Of a stretch of DNA of 64,000 nucleotides, positions 15,175 to 23,301 are shown piece after piece. The notes beneath the pieces are model-generated. The model had not been told where the DNA came from, ran no database searches, and saw only the letters and a program-made list of their open reading frames with translations. Made by a program: the position numbers and the translations under genes. How positions within the stretch are numbered: the first letter of the stretch is position 1; the number at the start of each line of letters is the position of its first letter. This stretch comes from Pyxidicoccus sp. MSG2 (GTDB lineage Bacteria > Myxococcota > Myxococcia > Myxococcales > Myxococcaceae): NCBI RefSeq assembly GCF_026626705.1, contig NZ_JAPNKC010000001.1, positions 2,976,001 through 3,040,000 of the forward strand. The letters are read 5' to 3'.

Positions 15175-16479
15175 ATGTATCGACACATCCTGAAGTGGAC
15201 GCTCACCGTGGGCGCGCTGGTGTTCCTGGGTGCGTGTGCGTCGCAGCAGGTGCCCTGCAGGGACCCGGCCGCCAAGAGAATCACCGTCAGCCAGCAGCGT
15301 ACGGGGAAGTTCCTCACCGTCCGCAAGAAGGTGCCGGGCGAGTACATCGTCGTGCTGAAGGCGCCGGAGCAGAGCCTGGCACAGGTAGCGGTGACGCAGG
15401 CCACGCACAGCCTCACCGCGAAGTACGGCGGCAGCGCCTTCGCCGTGTACGAGCACGCGCTGCGCGGCTTCGCCAGCAGGATGAGCGAGGCCCAGGCGCG
15501 GGCCATGGCCAAGGACCCGGCCGTGGACTACGTGCAGGAGAACGGCATCGTCTCCCTCGCCGAGAGCCAGCCCCGCCCCACCTGGGGCATCGACCGGGTG
15601 GACCAGCGTGACCTGCCGCTCGACCGGCTCTACATGTACACCGCCACGGGGCTGGGCGTGCACGCGTACATCCTCGACACGGGCGTGCGCTTCTCGCACC
15701 AGGAGTTCGGCGGCAGGGCCTCGCTCGGCTTCGACTCCGTGGGCGACAGCATGAAGGGCAATGACTGCCACGGCCACGGCACGCACGTGGCGGGCACCGT
15801 GGCGGGCAGCACCTACGGCCTCGCGAAGAATGCCTCCATCCACTCCGTCCGTGTGCTCGGGTGTGACGGCTCCGGCTCCACGTCGGGCGTCATCGCCGGC
15901 ATCGACTGGGTGACGAAGAACCACCAGTCCCCCGCGGTCGCCAACATGAGCCTCGGCGGTGACACCGACCAGGCCATCGACGACGCGGTCAGCAAGTCCG
16001 TCGCCTCGGGCGTCACCTACGTCGTCGCCGCGGGCAACGAGGACGCGGACGCCTGCAAGCACTCGCCCGCGCGCGCTCCGGCGGCCATCACCGTGGCCGC
16101 CACCGACGACGAGGACCAGCGCGCGTCCTTCTCCAACTGGGGTGACTGCGTGGACGTCTTCGCGCCCGGCAACAAGATCACCTCCTCGTGGCACTACGGC
16201 GACGATGCAACGCGCGTCCTCAGCGGCACCTCCATGGCGTCTCCCCACGTGGCGGGCGTGGTGGCCCTCTTCCTCGAGATGAACCCCAAGGCCACGCCAG
16301 ACGAAATCACCACCGCGCTGCTCACCAACTTCACCACCGACAAGGTGGCCAACCCCGGCTGGTGCTCGCCCAACCGGATGGCCTACTCGGGCTTCATCGG
16401 CGCCGTGCCCCTGCTCCCCACCGTCATGAGGGCGCGCATCCAGGCACCGGCTCCCGTCACTGATAGCACCCCGCGGTAA
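15175..16479 (+). CDS. Subtilisin-family (S8, proteinase K-like) lipoprotein protease
   Basis: A 434-residue secreted serine protease. A lipobox 'VFLGAC' gives acylated C21. Residues ~45-125 form an I9 inhibitor propeptide ('[12 protein letters not shown]...[10 protein letters not shown]'). The S8 catalytic domain carries Asp168 ('YILDTGV'), His201 ('HGHGTHVAG') and Ser353 ('[12 protein letters not shown]'), with the oxyanion Asn in 'VAAGNED'. The domain end is near residue 415. The order is typical of proteinase K relatives. The start ATG at 15175 follows AAAGGTG. A strong terminator hairpin follows. The likely role is extracellular protein digestion, in keeping with a predatory, proteolytic lifestyle (inference). 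Confidence 0.92.
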   Translation: MYRHILKWTLTVGALVFLGACASQQVPCRDPAAKRITVSQQRTGKFLTVRKKVPGEYIVVLKAPEQSLAQVAVTQATHSLTAKYGGSAFAVYEHALRGFASRMSEAQARAMAKDPAVDYVQENGIVSLAESQPRPTWGIDRVDQRDLPLDRLYMYTATGLGVHAYILDTGVRFSHQEFGGRASLGFDSVGDSMKGNDCHGHGTHVAGTVAGSTYGLAKNASIHSVRVLGCDGSGSTSGVIAGIDWVTKNHQSPAVANMSLGGDTDQAIDDAVSKSVASGVTYVVAAGNEDADACKHSPARAPAAITVAATDDEDQRASFSNWGDCVDVFAPGNKITSSWHYGDDATRVLSGTSMASPHVAGVVALFLEMNPKATPDEITTALLTNFTTDKVANPGWCSPNRMAYSGFIGAVPLLPTVMRARIQAPAPVTDSTPR

Positions 16480-16506
16480 CCCCTCCCACGCGGAGGTGCT
16501 CCAGGC

Positions 16507-16537
16507 AGCCCGGCTCCCCGCCTACGGGAGCCGGGCT
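16507..16537 (+). terminator. Terminator after the S8 protease gene
   Basis: AGCCCGGCTCCC (16507-16518) pairs perfectly with GGGAGCCGGGCT (16526-16537) around a 7-nt loop, followed by GTCTGCTTT. It lies 28 nt after the protease stop. Confidence 0.8.
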
Positions 16538-16664
16538 GTCTGCTTTGCGGGCCCCGATGCCCCGCAAAACGTCAGGAAGCCGCCTCCGCCCGCGTCCCGG
16601 CGTCAGTGCCCGGCCGGCCGCGCTCCTCGCGTCCCGCCCGCGGCGTGAGGAGGCACGAGAAGCC

Positions 16665-16913
16665 ATGGCGACGCTCAATATCACCTATGACGGGATGTCC
16701 GCGGACGTGCCGGTGGAACTGGACCGGCCGGTGTCGGACACCGATGTGCGGCGCATCGCCGCGGAGCTCGTGCGCTCTGGCGGAGTGCCCGGGCTGCACC
16801 TGCCCCACCTGCGCGACGACGCGTTCCAGCACTACGTGGTGGACCGGTTCCGCGGTGCGCGCGGCGACGAGCGCATCTACCTGCGCCCGAAGGTGCCGTT
16901 CGGCGCCCGGTGA
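16665..16913 (+). CDS. Small protein, candidate ubiquitin-like (beta-grasp) partner of E1
   Basis: An 82-residue protein starting at ATG 16665 behind GTGAGGAGG. It is 9 nt upstream of an E1/ThiF gene and certainly co-transcribed with it. The pattern (strand 'LNITYDGM', strand 'DVPVELDRP', helix 'VSDTDVRRIAAELVRS', then shorter strands ending 'ERIYLRPKVPFGAR') matches the order and length of a beta-grasp fold. Small Ubl proteins are the usual neighbours of bacterial E1-like genes. The C-terminus is FGAR, not Gly-Gly, so if it is a Ubl it needs trimming after the Gly or works without conjugation. The assignment rests on size, predicted secondary structure and neighbour only. Other possibilities are a small E1 co-factor or an unrelated protein. 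Confidence 0.75.
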   Translation: MATLNITYDGMSADVPVELDRPVSDTDVRRIAAELVRSGGVPGLHLPHLRDDAFQHYVVDRFRGARGDERIYLRPKVPFGAR

Positions 16914-16922
16914 GGAGAGGCC

Positions 16923-17504
16923 ATGCGCATCCTCTTCTGTGGCGTGGGGGCCATCGGCTCCTCGGCGGTGGTGCTGTGCCGCAACCTGGAGGCCCAGCTG
17001 GCCTTCATCGACTTCGACCGGGTGGAGTCCAAGAACCTGCTCGCCCAGGCGTACGTGAAGCCCTCGGTGGGGAAGAACAAGGCCGAGGCCCTCAAGCTGC
17101 AGTTGCTCAACCTGCACGGCGTGAAGGCCGAGTCCTTCGGCGTGCGCCTCACCCGGGACAACGTGGAGGCGCTGTGCGGCGGGGGAGACCTGCTGGTGGA
17201 CTGCTTCGACAACCAGGACAGCCGCCTGCTGCTCAGCGAGTACGCACGCAAGGCGGGCAAGCCGTTGGTCCACGGCGCGGTGAGCGCTGACGGAACCTTC
17301 GGACTGGTGCGCTGGGACGAGCGCTTCATCCCGGACGCCGAGGACACGGCGGGCCAGGCCACCTGCGAGGGTGGCGCGCATCTGCCCCTGCTGGGCCTGC
17401 TGGCCGCGACGCTCGCCCGCGCCGTGCAGGACTTCGTGAAGCACGGCGTGAAGCGCGATGCCCTGGTCAACCTGACGGCGGTCATCCCCACGATGGGCGC
17501 GTGA
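16923..17504 (+). CDS. E1/ThiF/MoeB-like adenylating enzyme
   Basis: A 193-residue protein comprising only the adenylation fold. It has the nucleotide motif 'FCGVGAIGSS' (7-14), the acidic strand end 'FIDFDRVESKNLLAQ' (D30/D32, N38 region), 'VDCFDNQDSR' (the Asp that coordinates Mg/adenylate) and a late Cys148 in 'TCEGG' that could be the thioester cysteine. It is shorter than ThiF (~250), consistent with stand-alone E1-like proteins of prokaryotic Ubl systems. It would activate the C-terminus of a partner, most simply the 82-residue protein encoded 9 nt upstream. A JAMM peptidase gene lies 12.5 kb upstream. No E2-like gene or moeB/thi/moa cluster is next to it, so a sulfur-carrier role is less likely but not excluded. 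Confidence 0.85.
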   Translation: MRILFCGVGAIGSSAVVLCRNLEAQLAFIDFDRVESKNLLAQAYVKPSVGKNKAEALKLQLLNLHGVKAESFGVRLTRDNVEALCGGGDLLVDCFDNQDSRLLLSEYARKAGKPLVHGAVSADGTFGLVRWDERFIPDAEDTAGQATCEGGAHLPLLGLLAATLARAVQDFVKHGVKRDALVNLTAVIPTMGA

Positions 17505-17511
17505 AGAGACA

Positions 17512-17543
17512 GAGGCCCCGGAGCTCCCATGCTCCGGGGCCTC
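17512..17543. terminator. Bidirectional terminator after the E1-like gene
   Basis: GAGGCCCCGGAGC (17512-17524) pairs perfectly with GCTCCGGGGCCTC (17531-17543), loop TCCCAT, followed by TTCTCGT. It sits between convergent units (E1 gene and the 86-residue ORF). Confidence 0.85.
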
Positions 17544-17552
17544 TTCTCGTGC

Positions 17553-17813
17553 CTACTCCAGCGTGCGAAGAAGCGCCTGGGCCAGCCGCCGCACGGCGTA
17601 GCCCTCGAAGTCGTCGACGGGGTCGAGGCTCGAGGGGAACACCTCGAGCAGGCTGCCCAGGAGCAGCTTCACCCGGCGCTGGCGCTCCTCGCGTTCAGGA
17701 GCGCCGCCCATGGCGAGCGTTGCCCCGTCGTCATCGAGAAGGAGGGCGGTGTGGAGGAGGTGCTGCCAGCGGTCCTCGCGCATGGTGTCGTTCCCGAGCT
17801 CGGACGCGCTCAC
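17553..17813 (-). CDS. Small hypothetical protein translationally coupled to rnk
   Basis: An 86-residue acidic protein starting at GTG 17813, whose first bases overlap the rnk stop (GTGA overlap, 17810-17813), indicating translational coupling. The sequence is mostly helical and ends with 'YAVRRLAQALLRTLE'. No family is recognised. It lies against a strong terminator. The coupling suggests a role linked to the Rnk-like protein. Confidence 0.6.
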   Translation of the reverse strand: MSASELGNDTMREDRWQHLLHTALLLDDDGATLAMGGAPEREERQRRVKLLLGSLLEVFPSSLDPVDDFEGYAVRRLAQALLRTLE

Positions 17814-18226
17814 AGGTGGAAGTGTCCCGCGGCCTCGGGCTGGTAGGGCACGGCCACCACGCGCAGCCGGCGCCTGCGGCCACCGGGCACCTCCAATTCC
17901 ACGCGCTGCCCCAGCGACAGGCCCAGGAGGGCCACGCCCACGGGCGCGAGCACCGACACACGGCCGGGAGCACTGCGCGAGTCCTTGGGGTAGCAGAGCG
18001 TCACCTGCTGGAACTCGCCCCTTCCCTCATCCTCGAAGAGGACGGTGCTGTTCATCGTCACGAGGCCCGGCGGCACGGCCTCGGGAGAGGTGACGCTCGC
18101 CTTCGAGAGCTTCCACTCGAGCGCTTCGGTGTGCTCGGTGGGAGCGCCGTCTCCCTGGAGGTCGAGCACCCGCTGCAGGCGCTCCACGTCGAGCTCGGTG
18201 ACGACAACGGTATGGGGGGTGTGCAT
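17810..18226 (-). CDS. rnk: Rnk-type nucleoside diphosphate kinase regulator (GreA/GreB C-terminal fold)
   Basis: A 138-residue protein. It has an N-terminal 'VVVTELDVERLQRVL' helix and then the Gre-factor C-terminal domain: 'VPPGLVTMNSTVLFED', 'EFQQVTLCYPKDS', 'GRVSVLAPVGVALLGLSLGQRVELEVPGGRRRRLRVVAVPYQPEAAGHFHL'-type order, which is the Rnk consensus. Rnk binds RNA polymerase and affects nucleotide pools. The start ATG at 18226 follows AAAGGAA. A 363-nt gene-free stretch lies upstream. It overlaps the small gene at 17553. Confidence 0.9.
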   Translation of the reverse strand: MHTPHTVVVTELDVERLQRVLDLQGDGAPTEHTEALEWKLSKASVTSPEAVPPGLVTMNSTVLFEDEGRGEFQQVTLCYPKDSRSAPGRVSVLAPVGVALLGLSLGQRVELEVPGGRRRRLRVVAVPYQPEAAGHFHL

Positions 18227-18589
18227 GGGGATTCCTTTGCAATGGGAGACGTGCCCTGCCAGCGACGGCAGGGGCGGAGAGGGAATGGTGGCCGTGGGCG
18301 CGCCCCGAGAGGGGACGGCGCCGGGGCTCAGGACTGCATGGGAGGGGGAGGACGCCGCACGCTAGGAAAGGCGCGTGGCGTCCGTCCCAAGCCAGGCCGT
18401 GGCCCGGCCGTGCGCGAGCAGGACCCGGCCGTCCGCGACCTGGCGGGGTCCAGTGCTCACCAGGGCTGACGTCACGAAGGCCATGAGGGCAGTCACACCG
18501 TGGAGGGCCGAGCGGCCCTCCGCATCCATGCCAGGGAGTCTAGTGCGCCAACGCCGTTTGGCAACCGGCCGTGCGTGAGCAGACGGACC
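18227..18589. other. Gene-free interval between rnk and the SLC13 transporter
   Basis: This 363-nt stretch holds no convincing ORF with a ribosome site, no tRNA and no clear promoter consensus. It must contain the rnk promoter (near 18240-18300 on the - strand). I see only short GC-rich inverted repeats. Confidence 0.6.
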
Positions 18590-20377
18590 TCACCGCCCGT
18601 GCAGGGGCCACACCCAGGGGACGATCAGCACGAGCGCGGCGAGCATCAGCGCGGTGAGCGGCCCTCCGAGTCGAAGGAAGTCGCTGAAGCGGTAGCGCCC
18701 GGGCCCGTAGACGAGCATGCAGCTCGGCTCGAGGGGCGTGAGGAACGAGCACGACGCCGCGAGCGCAATCCCCATGGCGAAGCCGCGCGGGTCCACGCCC
18801 AGCCCCGCCGCCGCGCTCAGCCCCACCGGCAGCACGACGAGCGCCGCGGCCTGGTTGCTCATCGGAATCGAGAGGACGACGGTCAGCACCATCAGGCACA
18901 GCAGCACCAGGCGGGGGCCGCCCACCTCCGCGAGCCCCGCGGCGAAGCCGCCGAGCCACTGCCCCGCCCCGCTCTTCTCCATGGCGAGCCCGAGCGCCAT
19001 CATGGACCCGATGAGCAGCACCACCCGCCAGTCGATGCGGAACACGAGCTTCGCGTCCAGGCACCCGGTGAGGACCATGAGCAGCACGCCGGCCACGCCC
19101 GCGAACGCCAGGGACACCGCGCCGCTCGAGCCCGCCACGAGCGCGGCGACGAAGATGAGGCCGGCGAGCAGCGCCCTCGAGCGGCGTGGCACCGGCAGGA
19201 AGCCCAGGTCCGGCATCAGGAGCAGCGTGGGCGCGTCCACCAGCGCGTGAAGTCGCTCGCGCGGGCCCGCGAGCAGCAGCGCGTCTCCCGGCTGCAGCCG
19301 CACGTTGCGCAGGGAGCCCAGCTCCCGTGAGCGCAGGGGCCGCTGGATGGACGGGTGGCGGTGCAGCGCCAGCAGGCGGACGCCCAAACGCCGCGAGAAG
19401 CCCACGTCGCCCACCCGGGCTCCCACGAGCCCGCTCGTCGGCTGGACGATGGCCTCGGCGAGCACGGGCTCCGGCCCGCGCCGCGCCGTGCGCGTGTCCA
19501 CGCCGTGCGCCGTCTCCAGGCCGCGCAGCTGCACCGGACGCAGGATGTCCCGGCGTCGCCCGCTGAGCAGCAGCCGGTCCCCCGGCGCGAGGAGGACGCC
19601 CGGCCCCGGTGCCAGCATGGAGCCGGCCTGCGTGAGCGACACCACCTCCAGCCCCACGCGTCGCTCGAGCCAGTCCAGCCCCTTGCCCACGAGCCGGGAG
19701 CCGTGGGGCACCCGGGCCTCGGTGACGAAGTGGCGGCCCTGCCCTCCGTCCGCCTCCGTGCCCGCGCGGACGGGCAGGAGCCGGGGCGCCAGGAAGACGA
19801 CCAGCGCGATTCCCAGGAGCGCCAGGGGCAGCCCGACGGGTGTCAGCTCGACGAGGCCGATGGGCCCGAGGCCGAGGTCCTCCAGGCGCGCGGAGACCAC
19901 CAGGTTGGTGGAGGTGCCGTAGAGAAAGCCCATCCCTCCCAACATGGACGCGAAGGCGAGCGGCATCAGCACCCAGCTGCGGCGCAGCCCCGCGGCCTTC
20001 GCCCCGCGCAGGACGACCGGCAGGAAGGCCGCCGTGGTGACCGTGTTCGAGACCACCGAGGAGAAGGCCGCGACCAGGACCATCACCCCCAGCAGGAAGC
20101 CCCTCGGCCCGAGCCGGCCCAGGTGGGACAGCCAGGCGCCGGCCCGGTGCATCACCCCCGCGGAGGCCAGCCCCTCGGTCATCGCCAGCAGCGCGAAGAT
20201 GAAGATGACCGTCTCGTTGGAGAACCCAGCGAAGGCCTCCGCGGGCGTCAGCACGCCCGTGAGCCCCAGCAGGCACACCACGGCCAGCGAGGTGACCTCG
20301 AGCGGGATTCGCTCCAGGGAGAAGAGGATGATGGTCACCAGCACGATGGCCAGCACGAGCGAGATATCGGTGAACAT
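18590..20377 (-). CDS. SLC13/DASS-family anion transporter with two RCK_C (TrkA-C) domains
   Basis: A 595-residue inner-membrane protein. Hydrophobic helices fill residues 1-200 and ~395-595; the middle (~205-375) is a soluble part with two TrkA-C/RCK-like repeats ('VPHGSRLVGKGL...GVLLAPGDRLLLSGRR' and 'VQPTSGLVGARVGDVGF...VRLQPGDALLLAGPRERL'). The 'SNTVTTAAFLPVVL' and 'GTSTNLVVSARLE' motifs are the Na+/substrate loops of the CitT/DASS family, with a second 'SNQAAALVVLPVGLS' in the second half. Such transporters carry sulfate, dicarboxylates or other anions; the substrate is not readable here. The start ATG at 20378-20376 region follows CAGGAGC. It lies 45 nt downstream of the HAD-like gene, probably in one operon. 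Confidence 0.88.
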   Translation of the reverse strand: MFTDISLVLAIVLVTIILFSLERIPLEVTSLAVVCLLGLTGVLTPAEAFAGFSNETVIFIFALLAMTEGLASAGVMHRAGAWLSHLGRLGPRGFLLGVMVLVAAFSSVVSNTVTTAAFLPVVLRGAKAAGLRRSWVLMPLAFASMLGGMGFLYGTSTNLVVSARLEDLGLGPIGLVELTPVGLPLALLGIALVVFLAPRLLPVRAGTEADGGQGRHFVTEARVPHGSRLVGKGLDWLERRVGLEVVSLTQAGSMLAPGPGVLLAPGDRLLLSGRRRDILRPVQLRGLETAHGVDTRTARRGPEPVLAEAIVQPTSGLVGARVGDVGFSRRLGVRLLALHRHPSIQRPLRSRELGSLRNVRLQPGDALLLAGPRERLHALVDAPTLLLMPDLGFLPVPRRSRALLAGLIFVAALVAGSSGAVSLAFAGVAGVLLMVLTGCLDAKLVFRIDWRVVLLIGSMMALGLAMEKSGAGQWLGGFAAGLAEVGGPRLVLLCLMVLTVVLSIPMSNQAAALVVLPVGLSAAAGLGVDPRGFAMGIALAASCSFLTPLEPSCMLVYGPGRYRFSDFLRLGGPLTALMLAALVLIVPWVWPLHGR

Positions 20378-20422
20378 GTGACGCTCCTGGGGGGATGCTC
20401 GGGCGCACCCGCCGCCCCCGCC

Positions 20423-22129
20423 TCAGGCCGCCAGTGCGTAATGGTGGGTGATGGCGCCGCACACCTCGCGGCGGCTGTCCGCCGCGGGCAGCTCGTAGCG
20501 GCACTCGATGGCGGCGACCTTCCGGGCGAGCGCGTCGTCGTGCAGCGCGTCCCGGAGCCAGCGTGAGAAGTCTCCGTTCCAGAGGTGGAAGAGCCAGGTG
20601 TCGTCGTCCACCTGCGCCGCCAGGCGGCAGAAGGCGCGCAGGTTGTGTGCTCGCGGGCCGGTCCGCCCGCGACGGCCCCGGAAGGTGAAGCCAAGCGCGC
20701 CCAGGTCCCCCTCCACCTGCTCGGGGACACGGCGCAGGCGCTCGGCCCGCCGCGGCGGTGCCCGGAGCCGCAGCGGCCAGCGCCCTTCCGCGATGAACCA
20801 GGCGAGCACCGCATGCTCCGCCCCCGCGGACAGGGGCAGGTGCAGCGCCGTCTCCTCGATTGCCCCGGCGAACTGCTGGAGGGCCCGGGCAGACGCCGGC
20901 CCCACTCCCACCGCGACGTCCATCTGCTCGAGGATGGGGCGCGCCACCGCGCCCGGGTCTTCGACCCGCAGGAGCGTCTCCCCGAGCTTCGGCGCGTCGC
21001 GAAGAGCGTCCCGCGCCCCGGCAGGCCACAGGCGCTGCGCGCCGTTGACGATGAGCCAGTGGGGACGCCCCGTCCGCAGCCGCATCCCCTCGAGCGCAGG
21101 GAGCAGCTCGCGGAAGAAGCCGGGCTGCGCCTCGGGCGCCAGCGCGGCCAGGCTCACCACGGGCTTCACGGCGGGGGCCGTCAGCGCCGCCATCACCTGG
21201 GACACCCGGGGGACGTGCAACCTGTCACCCAGCTTCACCATGTCGTCGCGCGGCTCGAAGTCCCCGATGCAGTCGATGACACAGGGCTGGTACCGCCGCT
21301 GGAGGAGGCGCTCGAGGAAGCCCTGCACGTAGCTGGCCCCCTCTTCACCGCGTGGCCCGACGACGAGGAGATTCTCGCCGTACGCGGGGATGCCCACGCG
21401 CTCACCCGACGGGCCGTACCCGAGGGTCAGCGAGTCTTGAGGTGTCCATGCTCCGTCCGTCCGGAGGTCGTGCTGGACCAGCTCCTCGACGAGCTCGACC
21501 ACCCCCGCGCCCGCCGCGCCGCGCGTCGTGAAGGCGGCCCGCTCCTTGAGCGCCGGTAGAGCGTTGGCGACGGCCACCGCGCACTCACTCACGTCGAGCA
21601 GCGAGTGGTCGTTGGCGCCGGCACCGAGGCTGACGACCTCGTGCACGGACATCCCGAGCGACAGCAGGGCCTCACGCAGTCCCTCCCCCTTGTTGATGCC
21701 CGGCGGCACGGCCAGGACGCGCTCCCCGGCGAAGATGACCTGCAGCTCGAGGCCCAGCTCGCCCACGGCCTCGACGAACGTGCGGGCCTGGGTGCGCGGG
21801 GCGTAGACCACCGCCTGGCCGCGCACGAGCGGGGTGACACCGCGCTGGAGCATCGCGCGGACGAAGGACTCGGGAACCGGGCGGCAAAGGGCCGTGCTCT
21901 CACGGCGCGCGGGCCAGTAGAGGAGCGCGCCGTTCTCCGCGACGACGCAGTCGAAGGGCTCCAGGGACGAGAAGACAGACGTGAGGTCCGCGAGCCTTCG
22001 CGAGGTGACCAGGATGACGCGGCGCCCGGTGCGGCGCAGGCGCGAGAGCGCCGCCAGCGCGGCCTCATCGGCACGGCCGCCGGTCGCAAGGGTTCCATCC
22101 AGGTTCATGGCAAGGGCGAGGTAGCGCAT
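20423..22129 (-). CDS. HAD-IIB-like protein with C-terminal P-loop-like region, nucleophile replaced
   Basis: A 568-residue protein. The first ~230 residues follow the Cof-type HAD hydrolase plan: motif I 'MNLDGTLATGG', motif II 'VILVTSRR', a cap region, a Lys-containing 'GINKGEGLREAL' and motif IV 'GAGANDHSLLDVS'. Motif I begins with Asn9 instead of the nucleophilic Asp (NxD), so phosphatase activity is doubtful. The remaining ~330 residues contain 'ENLLVVGPRGEEGASYVQGFLERL' and 'PHWLIVNGAQRLWP', resembling a degraded P-loop/ATPase domain lacking a clean GKS/T, and a conserved-looking tail near 'LFHLWNGDFSRWLRDALHD'. ATG 22129 is chosen for its GGGAG site and HAD start. It is upstream of, and likely co-transcribed with, the SLC13 transporter gene. 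Confidence 0.8.
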   Translation of the reverse strand: MRYLALAMNLDGTLATGGRADEAALAALSRLRRTGRRVILVTSRRLADLTSVFSSLEPFDCVVAENGALLYWPARRESTALCRPVPESFVRAMLQRGVTPLVRGQAVVYAPRTQARTFVEAVGELGLELQVIFAGERVLAVPPGINKGEGLREALLSLGMSVHEVVSLGAGANDHSLLDVSECAVAVANALPALKERAAFTTRGAAGAGVVELVEELVQHDLRTDGAWTPQDSLTLGYGPSGERVGIPAYGENLLVVGPRGEEGASYVQGFLERLLQRRYQPCVIDCIGDFEPRDDMVKLGDRLHVPRVSQVMAALTAPAVKPVVSLAALAPEAQPGFFRELLPALEGMRLRTGRPHWLIVNGAQRLWPAGARDALRDAPKLGETLLRVEDPGAVARPILEQMDVAVGVGPASARALQQFAGAIEETALHLPLSAGAEHAVLAWFIAEGRWPLRLRAPPRRAERLRRVPEQVEGDLGALGFTFRGRRGRTGPRAHNLRAFCRLAAQVDDDTWLFHLWNGDFSRWLRDALHDDALARKVAAIECRYELPAADSRREVCGAITHHYALAA

Positions 22130-22535
22130 GGCACTCCCGGGGGCAGGGGTGGGATGAAGACTCAGGGGGATGGTCGGAGCGACACGTGGGGCGGGTGCCC
22201 ACGGCGCGGCACTCCCGCGTGCGGTCACGCGGTGCGGCGAGCACGAGCTCCACTCAGCAAGCGCGAGACCCCTCTACGAGCGAGGCGTCCCTGCGCGAGC
22301 GAGGAGCCAGGCGGCAGCCCGGTGACGGATGCACGAACGAAGGCGCGGCCCTGCCCGGCGGGTGTGGTGCTTCCCGGGGGCTGGCAGCAGCGACGTGGGC
22401 ATCTCGACCTCCTTGGGAGCAACCCCTCCTGCGCGTCGCTTCTTCCCCCTGCCCTCCCGCACGGAAAAAAGAAATCACCGCGCTGTCAGGGACGAATTAT
22501 CGCCGCGTCAGTCCCCCATGAAAGGAGCGGTGGCC
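22130..22535. other. Promoter region between the HAD-like gene and the tRNA array leader
   Basis: This 406-nt stretch holds no supported gene. The right end (22460-22535) is unusually A-rich for this genome (AAAAAAGAAATC at ~22466 and GAATTAT at ~22494), which fits a promoter for the small ORF and tRNA array, but no convincing -35/-10 pair can be assigned. The left part must hold the HAD-like gene promoter on the - strand. Confidence 0.5.
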
Positions 22536-22694
22536 ATGAACACGACGAACCGGAAGAGCCCGACGCAGTCCCAGATTCAGAACAACAACCCCTGGCACAG
22601 CATCTCTGTCCTCCCGTGCATGCGCCCCGCCGCCGTCCCGAGCTTTTCCGTGGGACTCCGCTCGTATCACGGCCTCTCGCCCGACTCCTGCTGA
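22536..22694 (+). CDS. Small ORF (52 residues) preceding the tRNA array
   Basis: ATG 22536 lies behind AAAGGAG with an 8-nt spacer, the best ribosome site in the area. The peptide starts MNTTNRKSPTQSQIQNNN and is rich in Asn, Gln, Ser and Thr at first, then Pro/Ser with two Cys. The low-GC, Asn-rich start is unlike random GC-rich sequence. It ends 35 nt before a terminator hairpin, after which the tRNA genes begin, so it could be a leader peptide, a small protein or a modified-peptide precursor. No family is recognised. Confidence 0.45.
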   Translation: MNTTNRKSPTQSQIQNNNPWHSISVLPCMRPAAVPSFSVGLRSYHGLSPDSC

Positions 22695-22729
22695 CGCTCC
22701 CGCTGTGTCTCCGACACGCGAAGCCATGC

Positions 22730-22770
22730 AGAGGCCGGGCTCCCCAAAGGGACCCCGGCCTCTCGGCTTT
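22730..22770 (+). terminator. Terminator/attenuator-like hairpin before the tRNA array
   Basis: AGAGGCCGGG (22730-22739) pairs with CCCGGCCTCT (22754-22763), followed by CGGCTTTT. It stands between the small ORF and the first tRNA (22789). There is little room for a separate promoter after it, so it may be an attenuator that is read through. Confidence 0.75.
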
Positions 22771-22788
22771 TGGGCTCCCGCTCCATCC

Positions 22789-22873
22789 GGGGACGTAGAG
22801 CGTTACGGAGACGCGCCAGCCTGTAGAGCTGGAGCCCGAGAGGGCCCGCTGGGTTCGACTCCCAGCGTCCCCA
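22789..22873 (+). tRNA. tRNA-Tyr(GTA)
   Basis: Acceptor GGGGACG/CGTCCCC, anticodon arm CCAGC-CTGTAGA-GCTGG, a variable arm GCCC-GAGA-GGGC as expected for bacterial tRNA-Tyr, and T loop TTCGACT. The D stem (GCGT/ACGC) is shifted by two bases from the normal place. No encoded CCA. First gene of the array. Confidence 0.85.
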
Positions 22874-22898
22874 TCACCGCAGATTCGCAGCACCACTC

Positions 22899-22973
22899 CT
22901 GGGTGTAGCTCAGTCTGGCCAGAGCGCACGGTTCGGGTCCGTGAGGCCGCAGGTTCAAATCCTGTCACCCAGA
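22899..22973 (+). tRNA. tRNA-Pro(CGG)
   Basis: Acceptor CTGGGTG/CACCCAG, D arm GCTC/GAGC, anticodon arm CACGG-TTCGGGT-CCGTG and T loop TTCAAAT make a regular cloverleaf. Confidence 0.9.
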
Positions 22974-22993
22974 TACGCAGCACATGCAGTGCA

Positions 22994-23064
22994 CGGGGTA
23001 TGGCTCAAAGGCAGAGCTCCCGCTTGATAAGCGGGCGGTCCCGGTTCGACTCCGGGTGCCCCGA
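22994..23064 (+). tRNA. tRNA-Ile(GAT)
   Basis: Acceptor CGGGGTA/TGCCCCG (one G-U), D arm GCTC/GAGC, anticodon arm CCCGC-TTGATAA-GCGGG and T loop TTCGACT. The variable loop is short (4 nt). Confidence 0.85.
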
Positions 23065-23140
23065 CAGCAGCAACTCTCTGACAACTGAATCGCAGTGGTG
23101 AAAGCACGCCGCCCGCTCACATCAGGGGCGGCACGCAAAC

Positions 23141-23211
23141 ACCTCCGTAGCTCAACGGCTGAGCACCCGGCTCTTACCCGGGCGGTGAGGGTTCGAATCC
23201 CTCCGGAGGTA
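23141..23211 (+). tRNA. tRNA-Lys(CTT)
   Basis: Acceptor ACCTCCG/CGGAGGT, D arm GCTC/GAGC, anticodon arm CCCGG-CTCTTAC-CCGGG and T loop TTCGAAT. The 76 nt before it hold only a GCCGCCC/GGGCGGC hairpin. Confidence 0.88.
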
Positions 23212-23216
23212 CTCAC

Positions 23217-23287
23217 GCGGGTGTCGTCCAGCGGCAGGACTTCGGTCTCCCATACCGAGGACACGGGTTCGAATCCCGTCACCCGCT
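23217..23287 (+). tRNA. tRNA-Gly(CCC)
   Basis: Acceptor GCGGGTG/CACCCGC, D arm GTCC/GGAC, anticodon arm TCGGT-CTCCCAT-ACCGA and T loop TTCGAAT. Only 5 nt separate it from tRNA-Lys. Confidence 0.9.
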
Positions 23288-23301
23288 TTCACGTCTTCTC
23301 T

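Noticed and set aside
18540-21029. 829-codon - strand frame over the SLC13 and HAD genes
   Set aside because: It lies in another frame of two well-supported genes and is Gly/Arg/Ala-rich without motifs.
23065-23140. Additional tRNA between tRNA-Ile and tRNA-Lys
   Set aside because: The 76 nt contain only a GC hairpin; no T-loop motif or acceptor pairing could be found.
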